A stretch of 64,000 nucleotides of DNA from Dietzia lutea (GCF_003096075.1 NZ_CP015449.1:620001-684000), one strand, 5' to 3'. Positions 8,242 to 18,407 are shown, counted from the stretch's first letter. Numbers and translations are program-made. Notes: generated by a model from the letters alone, not told the origin.

Positions 8242-8760
8242 TCAGTTGCGGACGGGGGGCTCAGGCGTGCTGGTGATCCGCACCGTGTGGGGACGCTGCG
8301 GCTCGGAGCCCTTGGGCATGGCCAGCTTGAGATCCGACACCGAGTCAATGGTGCGCTGCGGCTTACGGATCTTCTTGACCTTGCGGTACCCGAGCAGTCC
8401 GCACACCGCGGCCAGCAGGACGAGCACCACGAACACGATGAGGAAGCCCATCCAGTCCCAGCTCTCGGTGCCGAACCACAGCGAGATGAGCTTCGCCCAC
8501 ATGAACACGAACGGGAAGAAGGACATCAGGAGGAACACGAGAGCGGCCACGAAGAACCCGGACCCGGTGGCGGCCTTCTTCACCTGCTCGGTGATCTCGG
8601 TCTTCGCCAACTCGATCTCCGCCCGCATCAGCGTGGAGACGTGGGTCGAGGCGTTCTTGACCAGGGTGCCGATGCTGGCGTCGCCCCGGCCGATCGAGTC
8701 CGCGTCGTGCAGGGGGATCGAGGCCTCGGTCGGCTTGTGCGTTCCCTGGGCGTGGCTCAC
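8242..8760 (-). CDS. Phage-holin-family (PF07332-type) membrane protein
   Basis: A 172-residue protein. The start is GTG 8760, which has GGAGG 7 bp upstream; a longer reading frame to 8811 lacks such a site. The N-terminal helix TLVKNASTHVSTLMRAEIELAKTEI is the family hallmark. Two membrane spans follow (FFVAALVFLLMSFFPFVFMW and FLIVFVVLVLLAAVCGLLGY), then a basic tail. Despite the name, chromosomal members such as Rv3669 are not lysis proteins and their role is unknown. It lies between acs and the EphE-like gene on the same strand. Confidence 0.82.
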   Translation of the reverse strand: MSHAQGTHKPTEASIPLHDADSIGRGDASIGTLVKNASTHVSTLMRAEIELAKTEITEQVKKAATGSGFFVAALVFLLMSFFPFVFMWAKLISLWFGTESWDWMGFLIVFVVLVLLAAVCGLLGYRKVKKIRKPQRTIDSVSDLKLAMPKGSEPQRPHTVRITSTPEPPVRN

Positions 8761-8841
8761 GGTTGTTCCTCCATTGTCCGGCGACGGCTGCACCGTCGTC
8801 CATCGTGCCACGTCACGTGGCGGCCTTCACCCGCTACCCGG

Positions 8842-10809
<1,968 letters not shown>

Positions 10810-10883
10810 CAGCGGCTCTCTCTCGGGGATGAGGTTTCACGGACGGCCGGGGTCGCCACGGCGGACGTGACCGGACCGATGCC

Positions 10884-10899
10884 TGTGAGCGTAGTCACA
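10884..10899. promoter_or_regulatory. CRP/GlxR binding site upstream of acs
   Basis: TGTGAGCGTAGTCACA is a perfect match to the TGTGAN6TCACA consensus bound by Crp of mycobacteria and GlxR of corynebacteria. Its centre is about 82 bp upstream of the acs start codon. Regulation of acs by cAMP-Crp is known in mycobacteria, which supports the reading. Whether it activates or represses depends on the start of transcription, which cannot be placed with confidence. Confidence 0.85.
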
Positions 10900-10963
10900 T
10901 GCGTCCCGTCGTGTCGGGCGACCCACCCGAGGGGGTACGACGGGGGAGTCCCGCCCGCCGGCA

Positions 10964-11719
10964 TCAGTCGCGACGCGGTTCCGGGCCTTTACCGCCGGTC
11001 TCCCCGTCCGGGTCCGCGGCCGGGGTCGCGGGGCCCGGGCCGGAGGCCTTCGCGGGGGCGGAGGAGTCGGCGGTCGTGTCACCGTCGGTCGACCTCGTCG
11101 TCGTCGCCCCCTTACCGTCCCGGCGCGCCGACGCCGGGTCCGCCGCGGCGCGCTCGCCCGCGCCCGGCGTCGCGGTGTCCTCACCATCGCCCGGCGCCGT
11201 GGGGCTTTTGCCCGCACCCGGCTTCTCGGACGCCGCGGCGGCTTCCACGCCCGTGCCGGCGGCCTTCACCGTCTTCCCCGCCCCGGCGCCCGCGGTCTCA
11301 TTCGCGGCGCCCGTCGACGTCGTCTTCCCGTCGCCCTTCGCCGGCTTTCCGGCCGCACCCGCCGCCGGACCGGACGGCGGCGCTGCCGTGCCCCGGAGGC
11401 GTGTGGGCGTCTCGATGCCGTAGTACTCGAGCAGTTTGGCCTCCTGCTCGGGGGTGAGGGCGTCCTCGGTGTTGTCGGGGCGCGGGGAGTCGCGGATGAC
11501 GGCGCGTGTGTGGTCGACGTGGAGCTCGTCGTCCAGCAGCCGCGCCCCGTGCAGGGGGACGATCGCGTCGGCGGAGAAGATGCCGGTCGAGACGGTCGCG
11601 AACGTGATCTTGCCGCTGGCGTCGTCCGCGTAGACCTGGCGCACCGCGCCGATCTTTGCCCCCGTCGAGTCGAAGGCGGTCGCGTCGAGCAGTGCGTCGA
11701 GCTGGTCCTTGAGGTTCAC
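10964..11719 (-). CDS. PRC-barrel-like protein with long disordered Ala-rich tail
   Basis: A 251-residue protein starting GTG 11719 (GGAG 8 bp upstream). The first 110 residues form a PRC-barrel-like domain (DQLDALLDATAFDSTGAKIG, VRQVYADDASGKITFATV, then IVPLHGARLLDDELHVDH) and end in EQEAKLLEYYGIETP. The remaining 140 residues are Ala, Gly, Thr, Lys and Glu-rich with no hydrophobic segment and are probably disordered. PRC-barrel proteins in actinomycetes are often stress-related, but nothing here gives a specific role. It stands between acs and the Fic-like gene. Confidence 0.75.
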   Translation of the reverse strand: MNLKDQLDALLDATAFDSTGAKIGAVRQVYADDASGKITFATVSTGIFSADAIVPLHGARLLDDELHVDHTRAVIRDSPRPDNTEDALTPEQEAKLLEYYGIETPTRLRGTAAPPSGPAAGAAGKPAKGDGKTTSTGAANETAGAGAGKTVKAAGTGVEAAAASEKPGAGKSPTAPGDGEDTATPGAGERAAADPASARRDGKGATTTRSTDGDTTADSSAPAKASGPGPATPAADPDGETGGKGPEPRRD

Positions 11720-11864
11720 GCGGATCTCCGAGGTTCGAGGGTGGGGGGGGCGGAGCCGGCGCGGGCCCCGCCGGGTGGAGGTGATTACACCAGCTCCACA
11801 CCGGTTGAGGCAGCTGAAAATTGCCTGTGTCGGCCGATTGTCGTCCGCTGGGTAACCTCGACCC

Positions 11865-12623
11865 GTGACCTCCGCAGCTCCCGACCCGCTCGCCCCGCTG
11901 ACCGCCCTGCCGGGCGTGGCCGGGGCCGCGGACACCGCCCGCGACGCCCTGGCAAAGGTGCACCGGCACCCCGCCAATCGCCGCGGATGGCCCACCACCG
12001 CCGCCGAATCGGTCCTGCGCGGGGCCCGCGCGTCCGCCGGCGTCGAGGGCGCGTCCGTCCGCCTGGACAGCGACGGCGAGCCCGACGAGATCCTGTCCGG
12101 CGCCCTCCGCGTCGCCGGTGAGCTCACCGGCGAATCCCTCGACCGCGCCGTCGCCGTGTGGACGCGCTCGCCGCTCCAGGAACTCGCCCACCTGCACCTC
12201 CTCGCCGCCGCCCGGCCCGACGGCGACCCGCAGACACTGGGCCGCCCCCGCGCCGGCCAGGGCGTGGCCGAGCGCCTCCAGGGCCTGGCCGGGCTCGTCA
12301 CCGGCGGCACGCGCGTGCCGGCGCCGGTGCTCGCCGCGGTCGTGCTGGGCGAACTCTCCGGGCTCGCGCCGTTCGGCTCGGCCGACGGGATTGTCGCCCG
12401 CGCCGCGTTCCGGCTGGTCGCGGTGTCCACGGGCCTGGACCCGCACTGTCTGGGCGTGCCCGAGGTGACCTTCTACCGCGATCCGGAGGCCTACCGCGCC
12501 GCGGTCGCCGACTATATGGCGGGTACCGAGGAGGGCGTCGCCGCCTGGATCCTCTACTGCTGTAAGGCGCTGGAGGCGGGGGCTCGCGAGGCCACCTCGA
12601 TCGCCGACGCCGCCGGGGCCTGA
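11865..12623 (+). CDS. Conserved Fic-like protein of the Rv3662c family
   Basis: A 252-residue protein from GTG 11865. The centre (VLAAVVLGELSGLAPFGSADGIVARAAFRLVAVSTGLDP) resembles the Fic core, where the canonical motif is HPFxxGNGRxxR; the His and Asn are replaced here (APFGSADGIVAR), so AMP-transfer activity is unlikely. M. tuberculosis has Rv3662c, sometimes labelled oxidoreductase, at this position next to the HAD-IB gene. The true function is unknown. It ends before a strong hairpin at 12662-12687. Confidence 0.65.
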   Translation: MTSAAPDPLAPLTALPGVAGAADTARDALAKVHRHPANRRGWPTTAAESVLRGARASAGVEGASVRLDSDGEPDEILSGALRVAGELTGESLDRAVAVWTRSPLQELAHLHLLAAARPDGDPQTLGRPRAGQGVAERLQGLAGLVTGGTRVPAPVLAAVVLGELSGLAPFGSADGIVARAAFRLVAVSTGLDPHCLGVPEVTFYRDPEAYRAAVADYMAGTEEGVAAWILYCCKALEAGAREATSIADAAGA

Positions 12624-12661
12624 CGCGCCGGGTCTGGCGCGCCGGGAGCTGGCGCGCGAAT

Positions 12662-12687
12662 GGCGGGTCGGCCGAAGCCGACCCGCC
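12662..12687. terminator. Terminator-like hairpin after the Fic-like gene
   Basis: GGCGGGTCGGC (12662-12672), loop CGAA and GCCGACCCGCC (12677-12687) form a perfect 11-bp stem 38 bp after the stop codon. There is no T tract. The GNRA-like tetraloop makes it very stable. Confidence 0.65.
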
Positions 12688-13164
12688 AACTCACTGCGGT
12701 TCATCGAGAGATCCGGGTACCAAGCGTCCTGTGGTCCGCCGTGTCGCCGGCCCGGGACAACCGTCGGTGACGGCTGGCGCGGACCCACGGCTGGTGTTGC
12801 CTCTCGGGCGTCATCCGTCGCGTGGGTTTCCGAACGTCGATGACGGTAGATCAGGCGGGGGGCCGTGACTTCTCTTCCGTCGCGGTCCTGGCGTCCTCAC
12901 CACCGTGCCTTGAGCATGCCGTCGGGCACCGTGCCGGGGCGATGGTGGGAACCCCCAAAGAACCCGCCGACTCCTCAGGCGATTCGGCTATCGCCTCAGG
13001 CTCTGTCCTCGGCCCACGATGAGTGTTTGGGCGTCTGCGATGGTCGGCCGCAGAGGGCGGTTGTGGAGGGCGGTAGCAGAGGTCGGTGCAGCCGTGGGTC
13101 GAGCCACGACTACCGCGCCGCCGCCGGAGCCGGAGCTATGGCGACCGCACCGCCGGAAGTGCAG
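12688..13164. other. Gene-poor interval between Fic-like and HAD genes
   Basis: About 480 bp with no convincing gene. Short reading frames exist on both strands but lack domain signal and ribosome binding sites. A small hairpin CGTGG-GTCGAG-CCACG lies near 13093-13108. The word CTACCGCGCCGCC occurs twice, at 13110 and 13164, the second copy covering the HAD gene's stop codon, so the end of that gene may have been partly duplicated. Confidence 0.5.
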
Positions 13165-14007
13165 CTACCGCGCCGCCCGCCTCGCGCCACGCGCGAACGC
13201 GGCGGCCGCCGCGCTCATCGCCACGACGATGGCCCCGACCCCCACGATCGGCCCCGTCGCCCTTTCGAGCGTCGGCAGCAGCGGGGTGGGGTTGGAGAAC
13301 GTCAGGATCGGCCAGCCCCGCTCGAGCGCCTCACGTCGCAGCGCGCGGTCGGGATTGATCACCGTCGGATGGCCGACCAGCTCGAGCATCGGCAGGTCCG
13401 TCGAGGAGTCGGAGTAGGCGTAGCTCGCGTCGAGGTCGTAGCCGTACCGCTCGGCGAACCCGCGGATGGCCTCCGCCTTGCCGGGGCCCTGGCAGTAGAA
13501 CTCGATCTGCCCGCCGTACCGGCCGTTCGCGTCGCGGTTCATGCGGGTGCCGGCGTAGTGGTCCACGCCGAGCATGCGGGCGATCGGCGCCACCAGCTCC
13601 TCGCCGGAGGCGGACACGATCACCAGGTCGTGGCCCAGCGCCCGGTGTTCGGCGAGCAGCTCCTGCGCCTCGGCGTACACGGTGGGGGAGACGGTCTCGG
13701 TGAGCGCCTCGGTGACGATCCGCTCGACCTGCTCGGGCGCCCAGCCCCTGGTGGCGGTCGCCATGGCCTGGCGCACCTTCTGCATCTGCTCGTCGTCGGC
13801 GTCGGAGAGGCTGAACGCCAGCTGCGTGTAGGCCAGGTCGATGACCGACCGGCGGGAGAGCAGCCCCTCGTCGAGGAACGACTTGTTGAACGCGAACACC
13901 GACGAGGTCGCGATGATCGTCTTGTCGAGGTCGAAGAACGCGGCCACGCGGCGCGGCCGGTGCGAGATCCTGGGGCCCGGTGGGCGGGGGGCGGACACGA
14001 CACCCAC
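13165..14007 (-). CDS. HAD-IB family hydrolase (SerB-like, Rv3661-type) with C-terminal membrane span
   Basis: A 280-residue haloacid-dehalogenase-superfamily protein, subfamily IB (phosphoserine-phosphatase-like). Motif I is FFDLDKTII (both Asp present), motif II IVSASGEE, motif III CQGPGKAEAI and motif IV YAYSDSSTDLPML. The C-terminus has a hydrophobic stretch (PIVGVGAIVVAMSAAAAAFA) followed by Arg-rich residues, so the enzyme may be tethered to the membrane. Relatives include CicA-type and lysophosphatidic-acid-type phosphatases, and the substrate is unknown. It diverges from the 6C RNA, as in M. tuberculosis. Confidence 0.85.
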   Translation of the reverse strand: MGVVSAPRPPGPRISHRPRRVAAFFDLDKTIIATSSVFAFNKSFLDEGLLSRRSVIDLAYTQLAFSLSDADDEQMQKVRQAMATATRGWAPEQVERIVTEALTETVSPTVYAEAQELLAEHRALGHDLVIVSASGEELVAPIARMLGVDHYAGTRMNRDANGRYGGQIEFYCQGPGKAEAIRGFAERYGYDLDASYAYSDSSTDLPMLELVGHPTVINPDRALRREALERGWPILTFSNPTPLLPTLERATGPIVGVGAIVVAMSAAAAAFARGARRAAR

Positions 14008-14017
14008 GATACGGTCC

Positions 14018-14046
14018 TTGTGTTGCCCACGCAGATGGGTGATACT
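14018..14046 (+). promoter_or_regulatory. Promoter of the 6C small RNA
   Basis: A -35 hexamer TTGTGT (14018-14023) is followed after 17 bp by a -10 hexamer GATACT (14041-14046). This places the start of transcription near 14053, at the 5' end of the predicted small RNA. Confidence 0.6.
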
Positions 14047-14052
14047 GATTGT

Positions 14053-14146
14053 GCCCTTAACGGGGCATCCCCCTATAGGTGCTCAGTTCATCCCCCCGAG
14101 AACTGAGGCTTTGAGAAACCGCGGCACCCCCTGCCGCGGTTTCTCG
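14053..14146 (+). ncRNA. 6C-type small RNA (B11/ncRv13660-like)
   Basis: A predicted RNA of about 93 nt. Its first hairpin is CTCAGTTC (14082-14089) with GAACTGAG (14100-14107), exposing a CCCCCC loop. A second perfect 14-bp hairpin, GAGAAACCGCGGCA (14113-14126) with TGCCGCGGTTTCTC (14132-14145), exposes CCCCC and doubles as terminator. C-rich loops on two stems define the actinobacterial 6C RNA. In M. tuberculosis the 6C RNA (B11, 93 nt) lies between Rv3660c (ssd) and Rv3661 (HAD), exactly the neighbours here and on the same strand as ssd. In mycobacteria it pairs through its C loops with G-rich target mRNAs. Confidence 0.8.
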
Positions 14147-14178
14147 CATTTGTGGGCATCAAGCGGCGCGCCGGGCCA

Positions 14179-14342
14179 CTGCAGCCGCTCCTGGACTTGG
14201 CGTCTCGCTCGCCAGGATGTGCGCGGAGCCTGCAGCCGCTCCTGGATTTGGCGTCTCGCACCCGCCGCGGTGTGCGCGAGACGCCATGCTCGCGTGCGGC
14301 TGTGCCGAGGGGCGCGCGAGACGCCATGTTCGCGTGCGGCTG
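14179..14342. repeat. Dispersed palindromic repeat, locus A (GGCGTCTCGC / GCGAGACGCC)
   Basis: Two nearly identical 30-bp units at 14179-14208 and 14230-14259 (one base different) contain GCAGCCGCTCCTGGA and GGCGTCTCGC. Two further units at 14276-14302 and 14316-14342 (one base different) carry the complement GCGAGACGCCATG and GCGTGCGGCTG. The four together make a direct-plus-inverted array. A diverged second locus lies at 45609-45730. The surrounding gap 14147-14487 has no gene; paired CTCCACAG words occur near 14400 and 14418. Confidence 0.8.
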
Positions 14343-14487
14343 GGCGGGAGCGGCGGCACCGCGTGCAGCTGCGCTGGAGCGGCGGGTGTCCGCGCGTTCT
14401 CCACAGCCCCGTCCCCCTCCACAGGCCGACCTCGGTTCCGCGTCGCGGCGGGGCCGACGGCCGCCGGCATGGGCGAGGGTGGGCGCC

Positions 14488-15549
14488 GTGGACACGACTA
14501 CGAGAGCGCGGACCGTCGCGGTGGAGATCACCGATCCCGACCTGGACGCCGAAGTGCGCGCGGTGCTGGCCGCCTTGGCGATGGAACCGGGGACCGGGCC
14601 CGCCGACGTCCTGGTGACCGACCGCGCCGCCGAACGCGCGGACCGTGCCGACCGCGCCGACGGTGCCGTCCCGGACGCAGCCGCCGCGGGGAGGGTGGGA
14701 ACCGGCGGGGCGCGCGTCGTGCGGGTCGGTTCGGACCGCGATCCGGGTGACGACGACGAGGTGATCCGCCTGCCGTCCGGGACCGGCGATCTCGTGGGGG
14801 TGCTGCTGGCGCCGGTGCCGACTCGGGCGGGAGCGGTGGTGGTGGTCGTCGGCGCGGTGGGCGGATGCGGGGCCAGCACGCTCGCCGCCGCGCTGGCGGT
14901 GCGGGCCGCGCCGTCTCACCGGACTCTTCTTGTGGAGACGGACCCGCACGGCACTGGCGTCGACCTGCTGCTGGGCGCGGAGGACCGCCCGGGCCTGCGG
15001 GTCGAGGACGTCCGCGCCGACCTGGGCGGGCCCGACCCCGGGGCCCTGTGGGGCGCGGCGCCCGAGGTGCTGCCGGGTCTGCGGGTCCTGGCCAGGTCAA
15101 GAAGCCGTCCAGCGGCCGCCGACCACGCCCGCGCCCCCGATGGCGGACCGGGCGCCGTGCGGGCCCACCGGGCGGGCGGCGGACTCGCGGTGAGCGATTC
15201 CGGCGGCGCCGAGGACTGCGGGCCGGTGCGCGACGAGGCTGATCTCGTCGTCGTCGTCACCAGGGCCGACCTCCAGGGCGCGGTCGCGGCCGGACGGGCG
15301 GTGCGACGGTCACCCGGCGCGACGCTGGTGATCCGGACCGGGCGCGGTGACCCCCTGCACGCGGCCGACGTCGCCGGGTCGGTGGGGGCGCAGCGGTGGC
15401 GCGTCCTACCCGAGATCGGCGCCGTGCGGCGCGCGACCGGCGCCGGCGAGCTGGCCGATGCGCTGCGTCGTGGCCGCGCGGGTGGGATGCGGCGGCTGTG
15501 CGCACTCGCCGACACCCTGCTCGAGGAGGTGGGCTCCGGTGAGCGCTGA
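14488..15549 (+). CDS. ssd: Septum-site-determining-like protein Ssd (CpaE/MinD-like) of the tad locus
   Basis: A 353-residue protein from GTG 14488; the in-frame sequence upstream is repeat-derived and rejected. After an Ala/Asp-rich N-terminal domain it has a deviant Walker A motif (VVGAVGGCGASTLAAALA), then LLVETDPHGTGVDLLLGAED and LVVVVTRADLQGAVAAGRAV, the pattern of MinD/ParA-type CpaE proteins. The M. tuberculosis homologue Rv3660c is called Ssd and affects septation and dormancy genes. Its stop overlaps the start of tadA by 11 bp, so it is the first gene of the pilus operon. Confidence 0.87.
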   Translation: MDTTTRARTVAVEITDPDLDAEVRAVLAALAMEPGTGPADVLVTDRAAERADRADRADGAVPDAAAAGRVGTGGARVVRVGSDRDPGDDDEVIRLPSGTGDLVGVLLAPVPTRAGAVVVVVGAVGGCGASTLAAALAVRAAPSHRTLLVETDPHGTGVDLLLGAEDRPGLRVEDVRADLGGPDPGALWGAAPEVLPGLRVLARSRSRPAAADHARAPDGGPGAVRAHRAGGGLAVSDSGGAEDCGPVRDEADLVVVVTRADLQGAVAAGRAVRRSPGATLVIRTGRGDPLHAADVAGSVGAQRWRVLPEIGAVRRATGAGELADALRRGRAGGMRRLCALADTLLEEVGSGER

Positions 15550-16753
15550 GGACCCGGGTGCCCTGACCGGCGCCGCGCTCGGAACCCCGACCGGCGCCCC
15601 GCCCGCCGACCTGGTCGACCGCGTCCGCGCGCGCCTCGCCGGCCTCGGCGTGGATCCCGAACCCGACGAGGTGGTCCGCGCGGTGCGGGCCGAGTCCGGC
15701 GTCCTTCACGGACACCTCGACCTGCTGCGCACGGCACGGCTCGTCCGGGAGCACCTGGCCGGCGCCGGACCGCTTGAGGCGCTGCTCGCCAGTCCCGGAG
15801 TGACCGACGTGGTGGTCGACGGGCCGGGCCCCGCGCTGGTCGATCGCGGACGGGGGCTCGAGGAGACCGACGTCGTGGTGCCGACCGAAGCCGAGCTGCG
15901 CGCGCTCGCGGTGCGGCTGGCCGGGCGGGCGGGCCAGCGGCTCGACGACGCGCGCCCGTGGGCCGACGGCGTGGTGCGGTCCCGCGACGGGATGGCGTGG
16001 CGACTGCACGCGGTGCTTCCGCCGGTCGCCGTGGACGGGACATGCCTGTCGCTACGGGTGTCGAGGCCCGCGCAGTCGACGTTCGACCGGCTCGTGGCGG
16101 CGGGCACCGTCCCCGACGACGCCGAGCCGCTGCTCCGAGCGCTGGTCGCGGCACGGGTCGGCTACCTCGTCGTGGGCGGCACCGGATCTGGCAAGACGAC
16201 GCTGCTCGCCGCGCTGCTGGGGCTTGTCCCGGACTCGGAGCGGCTGTTGTGCGTCGAGGACTCGCCCGAGCTGCGCCCCGCGCACCCGCACGTCGTCCGA
16301 CTCGTGGTGCGGCACGGCAACGTCGAGGGCGCCGGCGAGGTGACGATGGCCGACCTCGTCCGGCAGGCGCTGCGTATGCGGCCCGACCGCATCGCCGTGG
16401 GCGAGGTCCGCGGCGGCGAGGTCGCCGACCTGCTCGCCGCCCTCAACACCGGCCACGACGGGAGCGCCGGCACGGTCCACGCCAACTCGCCCACCGAGCT
16501 GCCCGCCCGGCTGGAGGCGCTCGGCGCCCTCGGCGGTCTCGACCGCGCCGCGCTGTCCGCGCAGGTAGCCGCGTCGCTGCGGGTCGTGGTGGGCATGCGC
16601 CGCCTGCCCGACGGGATGCGCGGCGTCGACTCGATCGGGGTGGTGCGCCGCGAGGCGCAGGGGATCGTGGTGGACCCGGCCTGGCGAGCCGACGTGGGAG
16701 AGATCCCCGGTCGTGCGGCCCTCGACGCGATGCTCGTGGAGCGCGTGCGATGA
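15539..16753 (+). CDS. tadA: Tad/Flp pilus assembly ATPase TadA (CpaF)
   Basis: A 404-residue secretion ATPase of the VirB11/GspE family that powers Flp pilus assembly at the membrane. It starts GTG 15539 inside the end of ssd. Visible motifs are Walker A GGTGSGKTTLLAALL, the Asp box LLCVEDSPELRP, Walker B RPDRIAVGEVRGGE, and the His box GHDGSAGTVHANS. The N-terminal domain (DPGALTG to RLHAVLPPV) is typical of CpaF. It overlaps tadB by 4 bp (ATGA). Confidence 0.94.
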   Translation: MSAEDPGALTGAALGTPTGAPPADLVDRVRARLAGLGVDPEPDEVVRAVRAESGVLHGHLDLLRTARLVREHLAGAGPLEALLASPGVTDVVVDGPGPALVDRGRGLEETDVVVPTEAELRALAVRLAGRAGQRLDDARPWADGVVRSRDGMAWRLHAVLPPVAVDGTCLSLRVSRPAQSTFDRLVAAGTVPDDAEPLLRALVAARVGYLVVGGTGSGKTTLLAALLGLVPDSERLLCVEDSPELRPAHPHVVRLVVRHGNVEGAGEVTMADLVRQALRMRPDRIAVGEVRGGEVADLLAALNTGHDGSAGTVHANSPTELPARLEALGALGGLDRAALSAQVAASLRVVVGMRRLPDGMRGVDSIGVVRREAQGIVVDPAWRADVGEIPGRAALDAMLVERVR

Positions 16754-17718
16754 CGGCCGCGCTGGTGTCGGTCGCCGTCGCGCTGCTGGTGTGGCCGGGC
16801 GGGCGCGCGGCCGACCGGCTGTCGGCGCTCGAGTCCGGTGAGGCCGGCGTGCGCGGCGTGCGCGGCGAGCCCGGCCGGGCTGCGGGCGACAGTGCCGCGG
16901 GCGGGGCGATCGGCTCCGCGGGTGCCGCGACCGGCGCCGCCCAGCGCATCGGCGCGCTGGGCGGTCTCCTCCTGCAGCTCCCGGCGGGCCTCTCGTGGCC
17001 GGTCGCGGCGGGGCTGGTCGGCCTGGTCGGTGCCGGTCCGCTGCACGCCTGCGCAGCCGCGGTGCTCGGGGGCGTCGCCGCCGACCTGCACGGCCGCGCC
17101 ACCGAGCGTCGCAGCCGCCTCTCGCGGTTGGGCGCGTGGGAGCGTGCGCTGGACGACGCCGGCTCCGCTCTCCGCGCAGGCGCCGGCCCGGGGGCCGCTC
17201 TCGGCCGGGCCGCCGACGCGGCCGCCGTCCACGACCCTCAGGTCGCCGGGCTTCTCACCGCCGCCGGATCGCACGCCCGCCTGGGCGGTGACGTCACCGC
17301 AGCACTGCTGCCCGCCGGGGCCGGGGCGACCGGTCCGACCGGCACGGCCGCCGCCAACGGCTCGAACCGTGACCGCGGGGGCGACCGTGTCCCCGGCGAG
17401 CTCGCCGGGGCCTGGCTGCTCGCGACCCGGCACGGGGTCGAGCTCGCCGACGTCGTGGACGGGCTCCGCGCCGACGTGGCCTCCCGCCGCGAGCGCGCCG
17501 TCCGGGTGCACGCGACTCTCGCCGGTCCCCGCGCCACCGCCGTCATCCTCACCGCCCTGCCCGGCCTGGGCGTCCTCCTGGGCGCGGGTTTCGGCGCCGA
17601 CCCCCTGGGGGTCCTGCTGGGCGGGACACTCGGCGGGGCCCTGTGCCTGGCGGGGGCGGTCCTCCTCGCGGCCGGTCTGCTGTGGACCGACCGGATCGCG
17701 GGCGGGGCGGGCAGATGA
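16750..17718 (+). CDS. tadB: Tad pilus inner-membrane platform protein TadB
   Basis: A 322-residue type II secretion F-domain protein. It has an N-terminal membrane span, a second pair of spans (LSWPVAAGLVGLVGAGPLHACAA), a cytoplasmic GspF-like helical domain (RLSRLGAWERALDDAGSALRAGAG to DVVDGLRADVASRRERAVRVHA) and two C-terminal spans. It starts at ATG 16750 overlapping tadA and itself overlaps tadC by 4 bp. Ala/Gly-rich inserts near residues 35-60 and 195-215 are not part of the family core. Confidence 0.88.
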   Translation: MTAALVSVAVALLVWPGGRAADRLSALESGEAGVRGVRGEPGRAAGDSAAGGAIGSAGAATGAAQRIGALGGLLLQLPAGLSWPVAAGLVGLVGAGPLHACAAAVLGGVAADLHGRATERRSRLSRLGAWERALDDAGSALRAGAGPGAALGRAADAAAVHDPQVAGLLTAAGSHARLGGDVTAALLPAGAGATGPTGTAAANGSNRDRGGDRVPGELAGAWLLATRHGVELADVVDGLRADVASRRERAVRVHATLAGPRATAVILTALPGLGVLLGAGFGADPLGVLLGGTLGGALCLAGAVLLAAGLLWTDRIAGGAGR

Positions 17719-18407
17719 GCCCGACCGTTCTCCTGCTCGCCGCCGCGGTGTGCGTCGCACCGTGGCGTCCCCGGGCCGCCGAGAGGCTCGACGCGGTCCT
17801 CCCCGACACCGGCGGGCCTGCTCGGCATCACGCGGTGCCGGGGCGCCCGCGCGGCGTGGCGATTCTCGGCCCCGCGGCGTTGACGGGCCGCATCGCGGCT
17901 CCGGTGGCACGCCTGCTGGCCCCGCTCACCCGCCGCCGACCCGCCCCTGCCGACACCGAGGTGCTCGCGCACCTCCTCGACCTGCTCGCGGTCGCCCTGC
18001 TCGCGGGCCTGCCCACGCCGGACGCCCTGTTCGCGGTCGCCGACGCCGTCGAGCACTCCGACCCCGACGCCGCGGAGCCCCTGCGCGCGGCGGCCGCCCG
18101 CATGCGACTGGGCGCCACGTCGGACGAGGCCTGGCGGGACGTCCCGGGCGCCGCACGTCTGGCCCCCGTCGCTCCGGTGCTGGTCCGCGCGAGCGACGGC
18201 GGTGGGTCGGTCCGCTCCGCGCTGGAGCACGCCGCCGCGCGCATGCGGTCCGAGGCCGACGCCGCCGCGACCGCCCGCGCCGAGCGCGCCTCCGTCCTGG
18301 TCGCCGGGCCCCTCGGCCTGTGCTTCCTGCCCGCGTTCGTCTGCCTGGGCGTGCTCCCCGTCGTGGTGGGGCTGGCCGACGGGATGCTGCCGGGGGTCCT
18401 GCCGTGA
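17715..18407 (+). CDS. tadC: Tad pilus inner-membrane platform protein TadC
   Basis: A 230-residue type II secretion F-domain protein, partner of TadB. It contains the GspF-like core (EVLAHLLDLLAVALLAGLPTPDALFAVAD and VLVRASDGGGSVRSALEHAAARMRSEAD) and ends with two membrane spans (GPLGLCFLPAFVCLGVLPVVVGLADGMLPGVL). It starts at ATG 17715 in the tadB stop. It is shorter than proteobacterial TadC (about 300), as is usual in mycobacteria (Rv3657c). Confidence 0.86.
   Translation: MSPTVLLLAAAVCVAPWRPRAAERLDAVLPDTGGPARHHAVPGRPRGVAILGPAALTGRIAAPVARLLAPLTRRRPAPADTEVLAHLLDLLAVALLAGLPTPDALFAVADAVEHSDPDAAEPLRAAAARMRLGATSDEAWRDVPGAARLAPVAPVLVRASDGGGSVRSALEHAAARMRSEADAAATARAERASVLVAGPLGLCFLPAFVCLGVLPVVVGLADGMLPGVLP

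Noticed and set aside
8242-8760. Holin-like gene as part of a prophage lysis module
   Set aside because: No endolysin or phage gene is adjacent, and the gene has the same chromosomal place as Rv3669 in M. tuberculosis.
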